64,000 nt of DNA from Brachionus manjavacas. Lineage: Eukaryota; Rotifera; Eurotatoria; Ploima; Brachionidae. This document shows positions 1-11,869 of the stretch, piece after piece. The notes under the pieces are model-generated. The model did not search any database and was not told the DNA's origin. It saw only the letters and a program-made list of their open reading frames with translations. The position numbers and the translations under genes are program-made. Each line of letters begins with the position of its first letter. Positions within the stretch are counted from its first letter, which is position 1. The stretch is from the NCBI GenBank assembly GCA_019054805.1, contig JAHQIY010000037.1, forward strand, positions 248,001 to 312,000, read 5' to 3'.

Positions 1-253
1 AAATTTATGCCGAAAACGCAATATTTTATCTAGCGATTTGTTTTTAAATTATTCATAAATAGACATAGAAATAACTGATTAGCATCCAGGCTGATTTCAT
101 TTGTATAGCAAAAAATTAATTTCTCATGCAGAAAAATTCGAAATTTTTGTGTGTAAAAATTTCATGTTTCAAATTAAATTTTGCCATAAAAAAATATTTT
201 TAAGACTGCAAAAGGGTTAATTAAAACAAAATAAAATTAATAATTGACAAAAC

Positions 254-259
254 TTTATT
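254..259 (-). promoter_or_regulatory. AATAAA poly(A) signal overlapping the PPAN stop codon
   Basis: The minus strand reads ACTAAATAAAG at the end of the last PPAN exon. The TAA stop (255-257) lies inside the hexamer AATAAA. If used, the 3' UTR would be very short. Confidence 0.5.
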
Positions 260-1903
260 TAGTTTTAAGCGATTGTTTTTTCTTTGCTGAATACTTAAAA
301 AATTTTGGTTTTTTAGGATTATTATTGTTGTTGGCAGTGTCTTTTCTAAAATTAACAATGTTATTTTCATTTGTTTCTGATTTTTCGATTTTCCTTTTTT
401 TAAAAGATTGGTTTATTTTTGTATTTTTGAGCATAAAATTATTGTCGGGCTCTTGTCCAAGCTCCTGCTTAAAGTATTCAGCGTCATCATCGTCTGACAC
501 TTGCACTTCGTTTGTTTCATGTTTTCTTTTCTTGCTTATTTTCTTGCTTATTTTCTTGCTTATTTTCTTGCTCTTTTTTTCAGATGGCTCTTTTTTTTTA
601 ACTTCCTTTTTCAATTTTCTAAAAAATTTTCATTTAAAAATTGCTCAATTTGTCCAGAAAATAAATCCCACTTTTTCATTTTAAGCATTTCTCTAATTTT
701 TTCAATTTCTTCGGAAGACTTTTTTATACCCTCATGGAACAAAACTTCGCCATCGCAAACCCCTTCCTCAATTTTGAACAGTTTTAATTTTAGTCTTGGG
801 CCAATTTCAGACAAACGAATCGCGCTGGTAGAATTATTCAAATTCAAACTGCCGACCGTTTTTACGTCCTGCTTAACCTGGATCTCAGTTTCAGCGCCAT
901 CGAATTCGGCCTCTGATTCGGACAACATTCCACTTCTTTAAAAAATAAATATTTTTCCAACTTATTCAGAAATGGGCTCCTATTTACTTTTCCATAAATT
1001 CACTGATATCCTGGCAATTAGACAAGTCAGGGAGCTTTTCTTGGACCAATTTTTTCACTGGTTTGCTAAGTCCAATTGGCATCAAACGGATATAGCTAGA
1101 ACAAAAAATTACATGAATGCTTTTTTTAAAAATCCATTAGAAAAAAAATCACTATTGACGAAAATCGATTGTCTGGTCATCTTTATTGAAATTAAATAAA
1201 ATGCAGCGTCTGATTTCGTTCAGTTTAACCTTAAATAAATTAGAATGAAGTTTTTAAAATTTTATTTATTTTCCTAGAAATTGGCCATACTTTGGTAATG
1301 TTAATGCTGGGAAACATATTTTGTAAACTTGTAGTTACCAATTTTTGGTGAAAATCAGTTTTGCTTGAATCCTGGCAAGATTCGGTTTTTGTATTGAACC
1401 CATTTAGAATTAAAAGTGGTTGATGTAAAAATTGTTTCTGATGAGTATGTTTCTTTTTGAAGGTTGATAGAACATCATTTGTCAGGCTGTATTCAATTAA
1501 TTTAAAGTGAATTGTTGGTCCCCTTGGAAGACGAGTCACTTTCAAATAGTCTCCAAGTTCCGTTTGAGAAAACATAAGCAAATGTGAAACGTGTAGAGGA
1601 CCTGCGATTGAAACAAAATCTTTTAGATTGTTTTTTCGTGAAACTTTAAGATCACGGGCAGTGTACGGTTCCATTACTTTTCTAAAATCGAGAACAAGTT
1701 GCTTGATGTCTTTATCAACATCGCCACGATGGATAACCATTGAATGGGGCGCTAGTTTTACATCTTCTTCTTCAAAATGACGACCAAACTTTTGACGCGC
1801 TCGTTTTACTGCTCTTCCCTTTAAAAGAAATCAAAGAGAAAATTTAGTAGTTGACCAAAATTTTTCGCTCAATGTGCTCTACCTTTCCTTTTTTGTGCAC
1901 CAT
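255..1903 (-). CDS. PPAN: Suppressor of SWI4 1 homolog (Peter Pan), Brix-domain 60S biogenesis factor
   Basis: Six exons read on the minus strand: 1883-1903, 1291-1818, 1153-1229, 988-1095, 672-935 and 255-618. All junctions are GT-AG with matching phase (introns 64, 61, 57, 52 and 53 nt), giving 453 aa against my recollection of about 470 for human PPAN. The family acts in the nucleolus in maturation of large-subunit pre-ribosomes through its Brix domain. Family-diagnostic blocks are present: VMEPYTARDLKV and VSIAGPLHVSHLL early, LPRGPTIHF in the Brix core, QNMFPSIN before the third exon, DFRQYYIRLMPIG across exons 3-4, LSESEAEFDG and then IRLSEIGPRLKLKL in exon 5, and an acidic DDDAEYF block near the end. 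The C-terminus is lysine-rich with a short SKKI repeat, as expected for a nucleolar protein. The start codon in the tiny first exon (MVHKKGK) gives the basic N-terminus usual for Brix proteins. Confidence 0.95.
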
Positions 1904-3360
1904 CTTTTCAAAAAATTAATTGAACTCTTTTATAAAAATCTAGATTTTTAAGTTTTAATTATTTATTCACACATGGATTTTAGATGCAAATTAAATATGA
2001 TTTTGTACTAGTTTTACACAGTGAAGTATTTCTATGAAACCAACTTCACAAATCTACTTACACTGTTTGCTAGATATGTCAGAAAAAAACTTACATTTAT
2101 CTTGGTCTTAAGTCTTGCCAAGGTTTATGCAAGAAATCAATAATTTGTAATATTTTACATAAAAGTTAGATCTTTAATTAGCTTAAAAACTTTTTTTTTC
2201 AAAAACTTAAAATAACTTTATTATCAAACTTTTGATATTTTTATTTAAAATAAACTAGATATAAATAAAACAAATTAAAAAAAAAATTATTCAGTTTTGA
2301 ATTTTTATGCTGGAAAAAACGGCTTCGTGTGATCTTTGCTCTTTTTGCTTTTTTGAGATGACGTTATGACTTTTTCAGTAATGATTTTACATCAAGAATT
2401 CATTTCTGAAGTAAAAGTGTTTATTCTTATACATTTTAAAACATTATGGTTATAATTTTCTTATGTTAGAATATTCAGATTTAAGTTATATTTCAAATGT
2501 AAGTACGTCAGATAGACTGGTTTTGAATTTTGGAACCGGTTCTTATTACGCTTCTTTAAATTGATTTATAATTTTTCTTAATTTCTAGTTCAATGTTTCG
2601 AAGAAATTGTGAACAAAATTTTTTTCAGTTTCTTTAAATATTGTATAAAATACTAAAAAATATCTTTTAATTCGAAAAAAAATCGAATGTTCAATTTTTG
2701 ATTTTTTTTTTCATGAAATTAATCTTCTTTATTTAATTTAATTTTAAAACGTCTTTTTATTAAGTAAATTTCAAATCAAATTTTTTAGTTTTTGATTTAA
2801 AAAAAAGGTATTTTTTTATCAATTTTTCAAATATTAAATTTTTAAACCTTGTTAAACATGATTTGTTTAATCTTTAATTAGGTAAGAAATAATTTGAATT
2901 TTTATTTGAAGTAAAATAAAATTTTAATCAATATTTTAAAATTTTGCAATTCAAAATTTTATTTTGTTTCACTTTAATATATTTTAATTAATATTAAAAT
3001 AAAATTTAAAGCCATAGTATGGATGATTTAATGTGCATTTTAAATTTGTCTTTACAATTTTCAAATTTATATTTTATAAAATCAATTAAAGCTCAATTGG
3101 AAAAAAAATAATTTTTTATTTAATTAGAATAATAAAAATTTTGTGTTATTAAAAAAAAAAATTAAGAAAGAATTTATAAAAAATTAATTTTTTAGAGTTT
3201 GTTTCGAAATTGGAATTATTTAACTTGAATTAAATAAAATTAAATATTTTAATATTTTTAATTTTTATATATTTTAAATATTTTATATTATTATTATTTA
3301 TTAGTTTTAAGCCTCATAGGCAAAAAAGAAAAGAAAAAAAAAGATAAATCTTTGTTCAAA
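1904..3360. other. AT-rich non-coding stretch
   Basis: No long reading frame or recognisable motif on either strand. It holds the presumed PPAN promoter region. Near 3296-3325 (minus strand) a short GCC-loop-GGC hairpin is followed by an ATAAATAATAATA tail, like other short hairpin-plus-tail ends in this window. Confidence 0.6.
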
Positions 3361-3660
3361 TTACGTATAAAAGTATATTTTCAGTAGATCATTTAATGGT
3401 TTAAAAAAGTAAAAATATTCTAAGCTGAGTTCCATATTTATTTTTATTTGCGAGCACACAAACTTGATCGAGTCAACCAAACCACGATTTCTGTCTGCAA
3501 ATATATGGTCGATCAAAACCAATGAAGTCTTTGGACTGTATTCCATTACATCCAAATGTATTTTCTTCTCCATATGTATGTTCTTGAGCTGTTCGCAGTA
3601 TGACGTATTCTTTTGTTCAAAGGTAAAGTAATTCCCGCACAGAAACGACAACAAGCCCCA
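3361..3660 (-). pseudogene. Unidentified reading frame, possibly one exon of a gene
   Basis: About 97 codons are open on the minus strand, with a composition that looks more protein-like than the surrounding DNA (for example YCEQLKNIHMEKKIHLDV and SLVLIDHIFADRNRGLV). I do not recognise a family. Just upstream on the same strand, 3670-3746 can be read as a second short protein-like piece (GDSKAGNSGAVINEAR), separated by about 45 nt with AG-like ends, so this may be the end of a gene or of a degraded element. No complete start was found. The call could be wrong and the frame could be fortuitous. Confidence 0.3.
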
Positions 3661-3745
3661 ACATTTTTAACTATTTTTTAATTGTTTCTTAAAAAATAAC
3701 TCGTGCTTCATTTATAACTGCTCCACTGTTTCCAGCCTTAGAGTC

Positions 3746-4194
3746 TCCAACATGGGTTTCTACTAGATAAGACAACATCCACCAAAATCACTTACACAAA
3801 CTATAAGCACATGAAAATTTACAGGACCTTGACGGAATACTCTGGACGTGGAGACTGTGATATAGCGACATCTTTGTCGATATCACTGGAAAGTTGATTA
3901 ACTTAACCATGAGCGTTTAAGTTAACAAGGAGCATAAATAGCTGCTCCAATACATCGGATAGACGGGCCCAAGGGTACCAATGTAAACATTACAGAGACT
4001 AAGTGTGAAACTAACACAAACATTTTTTTTAAAAAAAGAATTCACAAACTACTTTGTTTTTTATAAAACTCTATTTGTGACCACTAAAATTAAAAATTGT
4101 TCTAAAAATGGGATGTTAGAAAATATGAAAAACAAAATTAATTTTTAAAATTTGTAAAAATAAGCTATCTAAAAATAGCTTATTTAAAAAAAAG
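3746..4194. other. Non-coding stretch with a cluster of hairpins
   Basis: The segment 3840-3960 is less AT-rich than its surroundings and can form three consecutive stems: TGATATAGCGACA with TGTCGATATCA, ATTAACTTAA with TTTAAGTTAA, and GAGC with GCTC. I looked for a spliceosomal RNA or tRNA and did not find one. Confidence 0.35.
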
Positions 4195-4282
4195 AGGCAA
4201 TTGACTGTTATAGTGGGGCGTCTACGTGCGCCACTACTTGGAGACCCAAGTCTCCCACAGCATATATACTACTACTACTAAA
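4195..4282 (+). mobile_element. 5'-truncated LINE 3' end with (ACT)n tail
   Basis: A small GC-richer block (GGGGCGTCTACGTGCGCC) is followed by TATATACTACTACTACTA. The same tail type (TATACTGCAG, then ACT repeats) ends the two longer LINE copies at 12.69 and 37.82 kb, so this is probably a short 3' remnant of the same family. Confidence 0.5.
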
Positions 4283-4816
4283 TTTCCAAACAAAGTCATT
4301 TTCACCGATCGGGAGACCTAGATACTCAACATTATGAGTCTTAGGTATTTCAGAGTTACTTAGTACTAAATTTTTTGTATATGTAGATTAAAGTCCATTT
4401 TATAATGAATTTGAATGAATGAAGTGTTAATCAGTCTTTTTGGATTGAAATATTGTAACTAGTAAATTGACTGTGCTGGACGAAAAAAAATCGAATAATT
4501 TTTAAAAGTAAAATCAAATATTTTATTTAATAATGGTGATTAAGCTCATAAAAATTAAGAATTTTAATCATAGTGAGTGCTGTTAATTCCAAATATTAAA
4601 ACAATGAGTTGTTTTAATTTTATTCTCTCTTTTTTTTTGAAATAAATGAACAAAATTACAAATCGATTTCAGTTAGCACTATCGCATAACCAAAGATTCC
4701 AGTCAAGAAAGAAAATTTAACCAAGATCGTTTCTATACAAATAAAATTCTATAAATCTTCAGTTTATTTTTAATGGTTTTTTTTTAAATATTGATAAAAA
4801 AGTACAACAATAAAAT

Positions 4817-4848
<32 letters not shown>

Positions 4849-5008
4849 CAACAAAATTTCCAAGATCCAACAATACTTATGTAACCACCACTTCTTTTAA
4901 TATTACTCAAGCTCCATGTGTGTTTTTTTTTGTTTTATTTGTATATTTTTGCTATTTTATGTTCAACTAAAATAAAAAAGAATAAATAACGACATGAAGA
5001 GAAAAGAA
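4283..5008. other. AT-rich stretch, mostly 3' flank of the 5.0-kb gene
   Basis: No gene seen. It includes a pure A run of about 26 bases near 4818-4842. Confidence 0.5.
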
Positions 5009-5563
5009 TTAGAAATAAGATTGGCTTATGTTGTTTATGGGAATACGTCTACTGGGCACGCCACCGAACAGCTCACGTCCATCCTTGGCAACAATGGACG
5101 AGGCTAGATTAGAAATTGCCAGTCCCATGTCGCCGCACTTCTCGTACTCGTCATCCGACTCAAATCGGCTGTCTTCATTTTCGTTTAGTAAATTTGGCCG
5201 ATCATTTTCGCTTTCGCTCGCCACCGTGAACCGATTTGTTATGATGTCGCGCGGCAGCGAACACGAATATTTGCCATGTGCTGCATTTGTGTAAATGGAG
5301 CTTTTTATCTGAATGGCAGCGTTCAAATTTTGGTTGCTGCTGCGCTTCTGCAATATTTGCTTTTCGTTAAACTTGTCGCTCTCGTCCTCGTCGTCTTCTT
5401 CCGAGTCCGAATCCAGGTACTTTTTGGTCTGGCTCTCCTCTTCAAAGCCGAACACGTCATCATCTTGCTCGTGTCTGCTGTTCATTTTTCGACTCTTGCT
5501 TTCGGCTGGTTCAAAGTTTTCGATGTCTTCCGATTTTAAATTTGGATTACTAAAGTTATCCAT
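5009..5563 (-). CDS. Acidic, serine-rich uncharacterised protein (184 aa)
   Basis: Single open exon on the minus strand, 184 codons, clearly less AT-rich than its flanks. The start ATG follows a short A-rich leader (TTATTTAGATAAAATG). The N-terminal half is polar with an acidic run around residues 50-65 (YLDSDSEEDDEDESDKF); the middle is serine/asparagine-rich; the last 35 residues look more constrained (AISNLASSIVAKDGRELFGG then VPSRRIP). No signal peptide or membrane segment. I do not recognise the family; the C-terminal DGRELFG segment is the best candidate for a conserved motif. The composition suits an intrinsically disordered nuclear or cytosolic regulatory protein, but that is inference. 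The complementary strand is also partly open; this strand is preferred because of its start context, composition and plausible protein. Confidence 0.65.
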   Translation of the reverse strand: MDNFSNPNLKSEDIENFEPAESKSRKMNSRHEQDDDVFGFEEESQTKKYLDSDSEEDDEDESDKFNEKQILQKRSSNQNLNAAIQIKSSIYTNAAHGKYSCSLPRDIITNRFTVASESENDRPNLLNENEDSRFESDDEYEKCGDMGLAISNLASSIVAKDGRELFGGVPSRRIPINNISQSYF

Positions 5564-7984
5564 TTTATCTAAATAATAAAAATAGCAAAATTAAACACAA
5601 AAATGATGCAATTAGCGCCGTTTGTCGCTGATAGAATCATCCTTCGCTTTCCTAATTTAATGCTAATTTATGAGTTTTTTTTCATTTTTTTTTTTTTCAT
5701 TTTTTTTCTATATTTACAGACGGTCTCGTGTTTGACTCAACTGGATAGACTGTGCATGGTCATGTTTCTATCATATGGGTCTGGATTCTTTTTTTCCAAT
5801 TGCTTTCTTTTTTTTATTTTTGAATTTTCAAATGTTCAATTGCGTTCAACAATTTTGTTCTGAGCGATTTTAATTTGATCTTAATTTTGTGCTATTCAAA
5901 CAAATTGCATAATAAATCATATGAATACCAAGAATTGGAGTCTTGGCTGCAACACTTTTGACTCAGCATGCAAAGAAACTCGAGGAAATACTACAGATAG
6001 AGAGATACAGATAGAGAGATACAGGGAGAGAGAGAGAGAGAGAAAATATTTACTTAATTTGTTGTTTTGTCATCTAGACAATTGACTGCAGTTTAATAAA
6101 TAAAATAGGATTTTTGTTGATGCACACAAATAGAGCTTGGACTAAAAACATATTAGTTTATGCACTGACCTATTAAAGCTGGTCAATAGAGAGCGAATGG
6201 TCACAGAGAAAGAGAGCCGTTCTTTGAGTGTCCATTCGTGACATGTGACCAAGCATCACTTTTGCTTCAATTTTTGCATCCAAAACAATCCACAGCCTCT
6301 TTTCTATCTCAATTAGCAAAAAACAAAAAAAAGACTAATTTATGTTAATAAAATTCGCATAGCATCGAAATGTGAGCTGATGCCTTAGCGTGTATACTCG
6401 CGACCTTGACCCAAGTCGTCCAATATCCTGCATCAATGCCTCTTTTTAGTACAAACTAGAACAGATCATGAAAAAAAGAAAATGAAATCAAATGCTTTCG
6501 ATCCAATCTTTTTGAGCAATCTTGTTCAAGCGTAGGCTCTAAAAATTTGCAATGAATGATTCAATATTGCAAATTGTCTTAGATTTTCAACTAGAGCTAA
6601 ATTTTTTCACAATTGCTATTTAAATTCAAGTTGTGAATTTAACTTAAAATAAGTATCACCTAAAGTCCTTTTTAAAAAAAAAAGAAAATTAATTTTAAAG
6701 AACACACCTAGAGCCAATTCGAAAAATTAATTGAATGCATGAAAGTCGATTTTAATAGCCATTTTGCTCTACTTTTTAATTAAAAAGCCCATTGAATTAA
6801 AATTCCATTTTGCCAGATGATTTATAGTGCTTAATTTATTTTCTTATTCTCTAGAGCATCTGATCACCTAGAACTGCTAGATTAGTTTGCATAATATTTG
6901 ATTATGTTTTAAGCTAAACTTAGAACGATCCTGGTTAGTTCTAAATTTACTTTAATTCACTAGAATCCAACAATAAATTCAAATACTATGATTAATGCAA
7001 TGAGTAATGGAGGCCCAAAATAGAGCAATTAATTGAACTATGCAGACAAATTGCTTGACACCATAAGTTTTTGAGCATTTTTGCATTCACGAGTGACAAA
7101 ATGTGATAAAAAATACCTGGCATGTTTTAATTTGCGAACAAGACTACAAAATTACGAATCTAAAAATGTTCAATTAAATTGTTCTCCGCTTTTATTCAAA
7201 ATTTAAAAATTTTAATTTATGTTTTGCAAAAAAAAGTCATCATCGTCATCTGCTGGGCCAGAAAAAATCAGTTCATTTTGAAAATTTTGAAAGAACTGAT
7301 CAACACTGAGTGGAGATATTTTCTTTAAGCGAACTGCAACGAACGCTTGAGGTCATATCTAGTAGAATTTTGGGAATAGAACTGTAATGAAAATGCTAAA
7401 GTTATTAAATTTTAAAAAGCCTAAAAGCTTTTAGAATAATTGAGTTCAAATTAAATAGTTATATTAAATAGTTTTTATTACTTTTGAAGCCTTTCTATTC
7501 TCTGATGAGACTTTTTCTTGAACCAAAAAAAACTTAACAATCTAACAAGTAGCAAGAAATGTCCAGAAAATTTGGAACAAAAATACAGAGTTAATCATAA
7601 AATTTTTAACATGTCAAAACTTTTTAACTTTCAGTTAATTTAATATTTATGTTGTTTGAAAATAATCTTCTGAACATTCTAAGATCTTTAAAAAACCTAC
7701 CAAGTCCCAATTTTTTCATCACGTAACGATTACAACATCATTTTTAATTGTTTTCTCAAACTTTTTATTCATCTCAATTTTTCTAAATGAGTCAAAATAC
7801 TTTAAATCCACAAATGCAAATCAAAACAATTTGTCTGTAAGACAAATGCTAAATCTCAAACGGAACTGTCACAAGTCTGGTATTCTAAAAGTACTTTAAA
7901 TCTTCAAAATTATCATTTTTTAGTTCGAATGCAATAGCTTCCATGGATAGACAATGAGATCAAACTTTTAAAAAATCATTTTCC
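5564..7984. other. Non-coding intergenic stretch
   Basis: No supportable gene on either strand. It contains poly-T runs near 5680-5710, a GA-type microsatellite, and AT-rich sequence. An imperfect inverted pair (GCGAATGGTCAC near 6192 and CCATTCGTGACATGTGACC near 6231) lies upstream of the acidic gene and could be regulatory. Confidence 0.5.
5993..6044. repeat. GATA/GA microsatellite
   Basis: Repeated ACAGATAGAGAGAT units pass into a pure (GA)n run. Confidence 0.85.
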
Positions 7985-8274
7985 TTTCCGTACTTTTTGT
8001 ACCTTTTCTAATTAATTTATTAGCCCTGTTTCTTTTTGTACTTTTTGTGATTAATGGTAATTTTAATCATTTTATTAAAACTAAAACGGGGTCCGGGCGG
8101 AGCCCTGGTTTATGGATTCGGGTATGCTGAAGGTAAGAAAAATATTAGTTAAATATAAAATTTATATTTAAATAATGATTAATAAAAGGTTTTTTTATTA
8201 CCATTAAGAACAAAAAGTACAAAAAGGAACAGGGCCAAATAAATTAATTAGAAAAGGTACAAAAAGTACAGAAA
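7985..8274. mobile_element. Foldback/MITE-like element with about 80-bp terminal inverted repeats
   Basis: The left arm contains CCGTACTTTTTGTACC, TTTCTAATTAATTTATT and CCCTGTTTCTTTTTGTAC in order; the right arm is their near-perfect reverse complement. Between the arms is a short GC-rich core (ACGGGGTCCGGGCGGAGCCC). No coding capacity. Related arm fragments lie at 8430-8520 and 48681-48740, and the core motif AACCAGGGCTCC reappears at 28517. Confidence 0.75.
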
Positions 8275-8673
8275 CATTTACTTTTTGCTCTAATTTATGT
8301 GTTTTTTCAATTTTTAAAAAAATCAAAATTAACTTTTACAAATCCCAAAATTAACGCCAATGTGGCTGAAAGGGAGAATTAATATTCATTCCAAACAGCC
8401 AGGGGATTTTTCCCAAATTATTTTTTTAAATAAAAAAAAAAAGAACAAAAAGGAATAGGAATAGAACAAAAATATAATATTCTGAAAAAGTACAAAAATT
8501 ACAAAAAGTACAGAAAGGATTTTTACTTTTAAATATTTTCATTGTCTTTACCTCCTAGCTTCATAAATATATCATTAAATAACTCTGAAAAACATTTTCT
8601 GCCATGTTCTTCTACCAACATTTTCAAAATTGGTAGAAGTTTTGTTCATTTTTTAATAAAAATTTATCAATTA

Positions 8674-9593
8674 CAGTCTAGTCTTTTTATAACCATGCTG
8701 ATTAATACGATATTCGCTTTTTATCGATATTTTTTTTCATAATTTACAATCCCCCAATATAATAACATTTTAAAATTTTTTGATTAATACGATCTTTCTT
8801 TAATACGACATCTAATTAATACGATAGGTTTATTCAGAAAAAAAAAAACAAACAAATCAATGCTAATTCATCGTTTTTAGTACGATACTGATCTTTTAAA
8901 CAAAAAAACTTGAAATTTCGAAAGATTTAAATAAAAAAATCTCACTGTCACAGAACTTGTGAAAAAATATGATAGAGCTCAGAGTACTGTTTCTTCTATT
9001 CTTAAAGCAGAAAATCAGGAAAAGATAAAAATCTTATATGAAAATAATTTAATCAATCCTAGCTCTAAAAGAAAGAGAGGTTCTAAATATGTTGAAATTG
9101 AAGAGACCCTTGATCAATGGTTCAAATCAGTTTTGTCATATAAAAATATTACTCTTGACGGTCCATTGATTCAAGCCCAGGCTATTAAATATGCAACTAT
9201 GTTAAATCAAACTGATTTTAAAGCTAGCAATGGATGGTTACACGGTTTTAAAAAAAGGCATAATATTACCTTTAAAACTATTGCATAGATAAACTACCAT
9301 TGTATTTTGCCCAAAAGAACAAAGACTGTTCTTTATTCATTGATCAGTTGTCCAAAATGGATCAATTTTGTGGCGTAGATCAGTCTTTTCAAAGTAAAAT
9401 TGATAAACGCTTTTCTTTTTAATCTATTTTTTATTTTTGAATAAACAATAATTCCTTAATAAAAAATTTATTTTCAATTTTTTTCTTCCCATCCTTTAAC
9501 ATGCAAATCTGATTAATACTATATTTGTTAATACGATGTCCATTTTTTCCGCCCAAACACATCGTATTATCGTATTATCATCGTACTCGACTG
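8674..9593 (+). mobile_element. Internally deleted pogo/Tigger-like DNA transposon
   Basis: Terminal inverted repeats begin CAGTCTAGTC on the left and CAGTCGAGTA on the right (read inward), flanked by TA on both sides, the usual pogo/Tc1-mariner target duplication. Subterminal ATTAATACGAT motifs repeat at both ends. The only coding part left is the N-terminal DNA-binding region (8959-9288); the DDE catalytic domain is missing, so the copy is non-autonomous. Confidence 0.75.
8945..9288 (+). CDS. HTH_Psq plus CENP-B-type DNA-binding domain of pogo/Tigger transposase (truncated)
   Basis: Readable from LTVTELVKKY through DRAQSTVSSILK (psq helix-turn-helix) to a second CENP-B HTH with LDQWFKSVL, DGPLIQAQAIKYA and ASNGWLHGFKKRHNI, the standard order in this transposase family. 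It ends at residue 109 with no catalytic domain. A stop lies just upstream of the first helix, so the true N-terminus is lost or spliced. Confidence 0.8.
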
Positions 9594-9595
9594 TA

Positions 9596-11384
9596 CACTT
9601 GAATGGACTTAAAGAAGAAATGAATAGGTGCTTCAACTGCCCTGACGATGCCTCTGACTCTATTCAGCTATTTTTGAATGACCTAAAATAAAAAAAAAAA
9701 ACAGAATTCTATTGAATCAACTCATTGAACTTAAATGATAAATAAAAATTTATAAAATCTAATTTTTAATTCTGACTAAATGGACTTAATTTCTAAATTA
9801 AATAAATAATTGATAAATTATGAAGCCCAGAAAAAAAATGATTTTAAACGAACTCGAAATTTACTCACTAGAACTAATAAAAACAAAAAGCTAATATTTG
9901 AAAATAATAAAATTCCGAGTATATTGAATGGGATTTGATCAATATTGACAAATTTACTTGTGAGAATTGGTTCTCTAAAAAAAAATTAAAATAATAAATT
10001 TTCTCACTACTCAAAATCAAATATTTTCTGAAAAATTTCACTGCTGTATTTAAAATTTTGTTTTTCTCTATTTGATCATGCCAACCAAAGTCTATAAAGT
10101 CTAAATGAAAAACGCTGAAAAAAGCCTTTTCTCAAATCTCTGCTTTACGACTTCAGAATAAACCAGAACGTGTCTTTTAGAAAGTCTGAGAAAAAAAAAC
10201 AAAGCTGAAATTTAATTTCCTTAATAATTTCAGTCAAATACTTCAAAGATCTTTTCTTCATGCTTTTTTCATATTTCAAATACGGTGGATTCTATCAAAA
10301 GACCCATTCTAAAATATGTGTTCGAAATTCTAAAAGCATAAAATTGCTGGCTTTTGAAAAAAAAAAACTTCAATTTTCAAAAGCTTTAATTATTATAATA
10401 AATTTCAAGTTGAATTAGAAATTATTAATGTTTCTTGCTACTTTGTTGTTGTATTTTATCGTTGTACCAAAGCCTCGATAAAAGCTAAAAGCCAAATTAT
10501 TTATTTTTTTTGAGACTACATAATTTTGTTTATCTTACTTTTATTAATTTTTTGATAAAAAAGGGTTACTCTGTTAAAATAAAAAGAATCAAGTGATCCA
10601 AATAGATATCGTTAATTTAATCTATCAAAATGTCTACATAAATAAATTTGAGATTTTAAAGTAATCTAATTCAAAGTTTAGAGATTTTTTGACATGGCTA
10701 ATTTTGGAACAAAATCTGAAAAATAAATTATTTTCCAAAAGCCCAAAAGTGTTTGTGTCCAAATGAGTATTTTTACGAAAAAAAATTTTGAATAATTACA
10801 CATTTAGTTATAGACTAAAACACATCGTTTACAATAATGAACTGAGTTTAGCTATAAATAAAAATGGTAACGCTGAGCTTTTATAGCTGCCTAACAATTT
10901 TACAGGTCAAAATACCAATTAGAATTTTTTTGTTCTAAGAGTTTAAATTTAAAAAAATTGCCTAAACGAAAGAAAATATTTGTTTACTTTGGTCAGTTGA
11001 TTGGATCAAGTGCAATTGAACGAGTTTAAATAAACCCAATTTTGAGTATTTCAAGTTGTTGATGTGTTGCATTTAAGTGAACCTTTGAAATTTGAACAAA
11101 AAAAATTGTTATTTTTTCTCGGTTATATATTTTCCATTTTTTTTTTAAACTAAATTTACACTATCTGAATAAGAGGGTTTAAGAAGAATGCTTAGAAAAA
11201 AAGCTGCTAAATTAAGCTTTAGAAGAAAAAATAAGTGCTTTTGCGATAATAATTTGAATTGTGGTAACAGTTGTTATTATGCTGATTCCTTGCGGCATTC
11301 ATTTAATTTAGCAATCAGCTATACATTTTAACAGGAGTTTAATATGAAATTTTGTAATTTGTGTGCCTGTTTTCGGGCCCACCT
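9596..11384. other. AT-rich non-coding stretch
   Basis: No gene, RNA or clear repeat seen. Confidence 0.5.
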
Positions 11385-11606
11385 TTAAAATCGAGTCCAC
11401 TTAAATTTATACAAAATGCTTTTGACGAGTTGCGCGACAGTCTTGTCCTGTTTATTTGATGTCAAGGTGCATTCGACCTCAATTGAGGACAGAATTTCGG
11501 TTAAAGTAAATAAAATTTGAGAAAAGACAACAATCATTTGAGGGCTATTCAAAGATACTTTTAACATTCGTCCAAAATTGACACGAATTTTGTTTGCTTT
11601 TTACAT
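11385..11606 (-). CDS. Unidentified short reading frame, possible terminal exon
   Basis: The minus strand is open for about 70 codons, from KIRVNFGRMLKVSLNSPQ to a stop after KSILYKFKWTRF. Base composition is less AT-biased than the surroundings and the peptide looks like real protein (for example TEILSSIEVECTLTSNKQDK). An AG lies just upstream (AATGTAAAAAG), so it could be a last exon. No partner exon or family was recognised. Confidence 0.25.
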
Positions 11607-11869
11607 TTTTAAGATACACAAATAGAGATAGTGAACTTTTGTAGCTTCAATTCGGATTCTTGGGCACACTAATTAATCTCGTTGCCAACTTAAGCAATTA
11701 TTTTTAGTCTCAACAAAATTCAAACACAAAATCCAGTCTAGAATACACAATTTTCTATTTTTTACGAAAGCTTATTAAGCAGGCAAAAAACTCAGGTAAA
11801 ATTTTTGGAATATGTTTAATTAGCAGAAAATTTAATGAAATGATAATTATTGACTAGAATTTAATTTAA
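11607..11869. other. Short AT-rich spacer
   Basis: Nothing recognised. Confidence 0.4.

Noticed and set aside
3830-3960. U5-like snRNA (ATACTCTGG start)
   Set aside because: The conserved loop (GCCUUUUAC) and Sm site order are absent.
5028-5576. Plus-strand open frames opposite the acidic gene
   Set aside because: They are shadows of the minus-strand gene; their peptides are serine/phenylalanine-rich low-complexity sequence.
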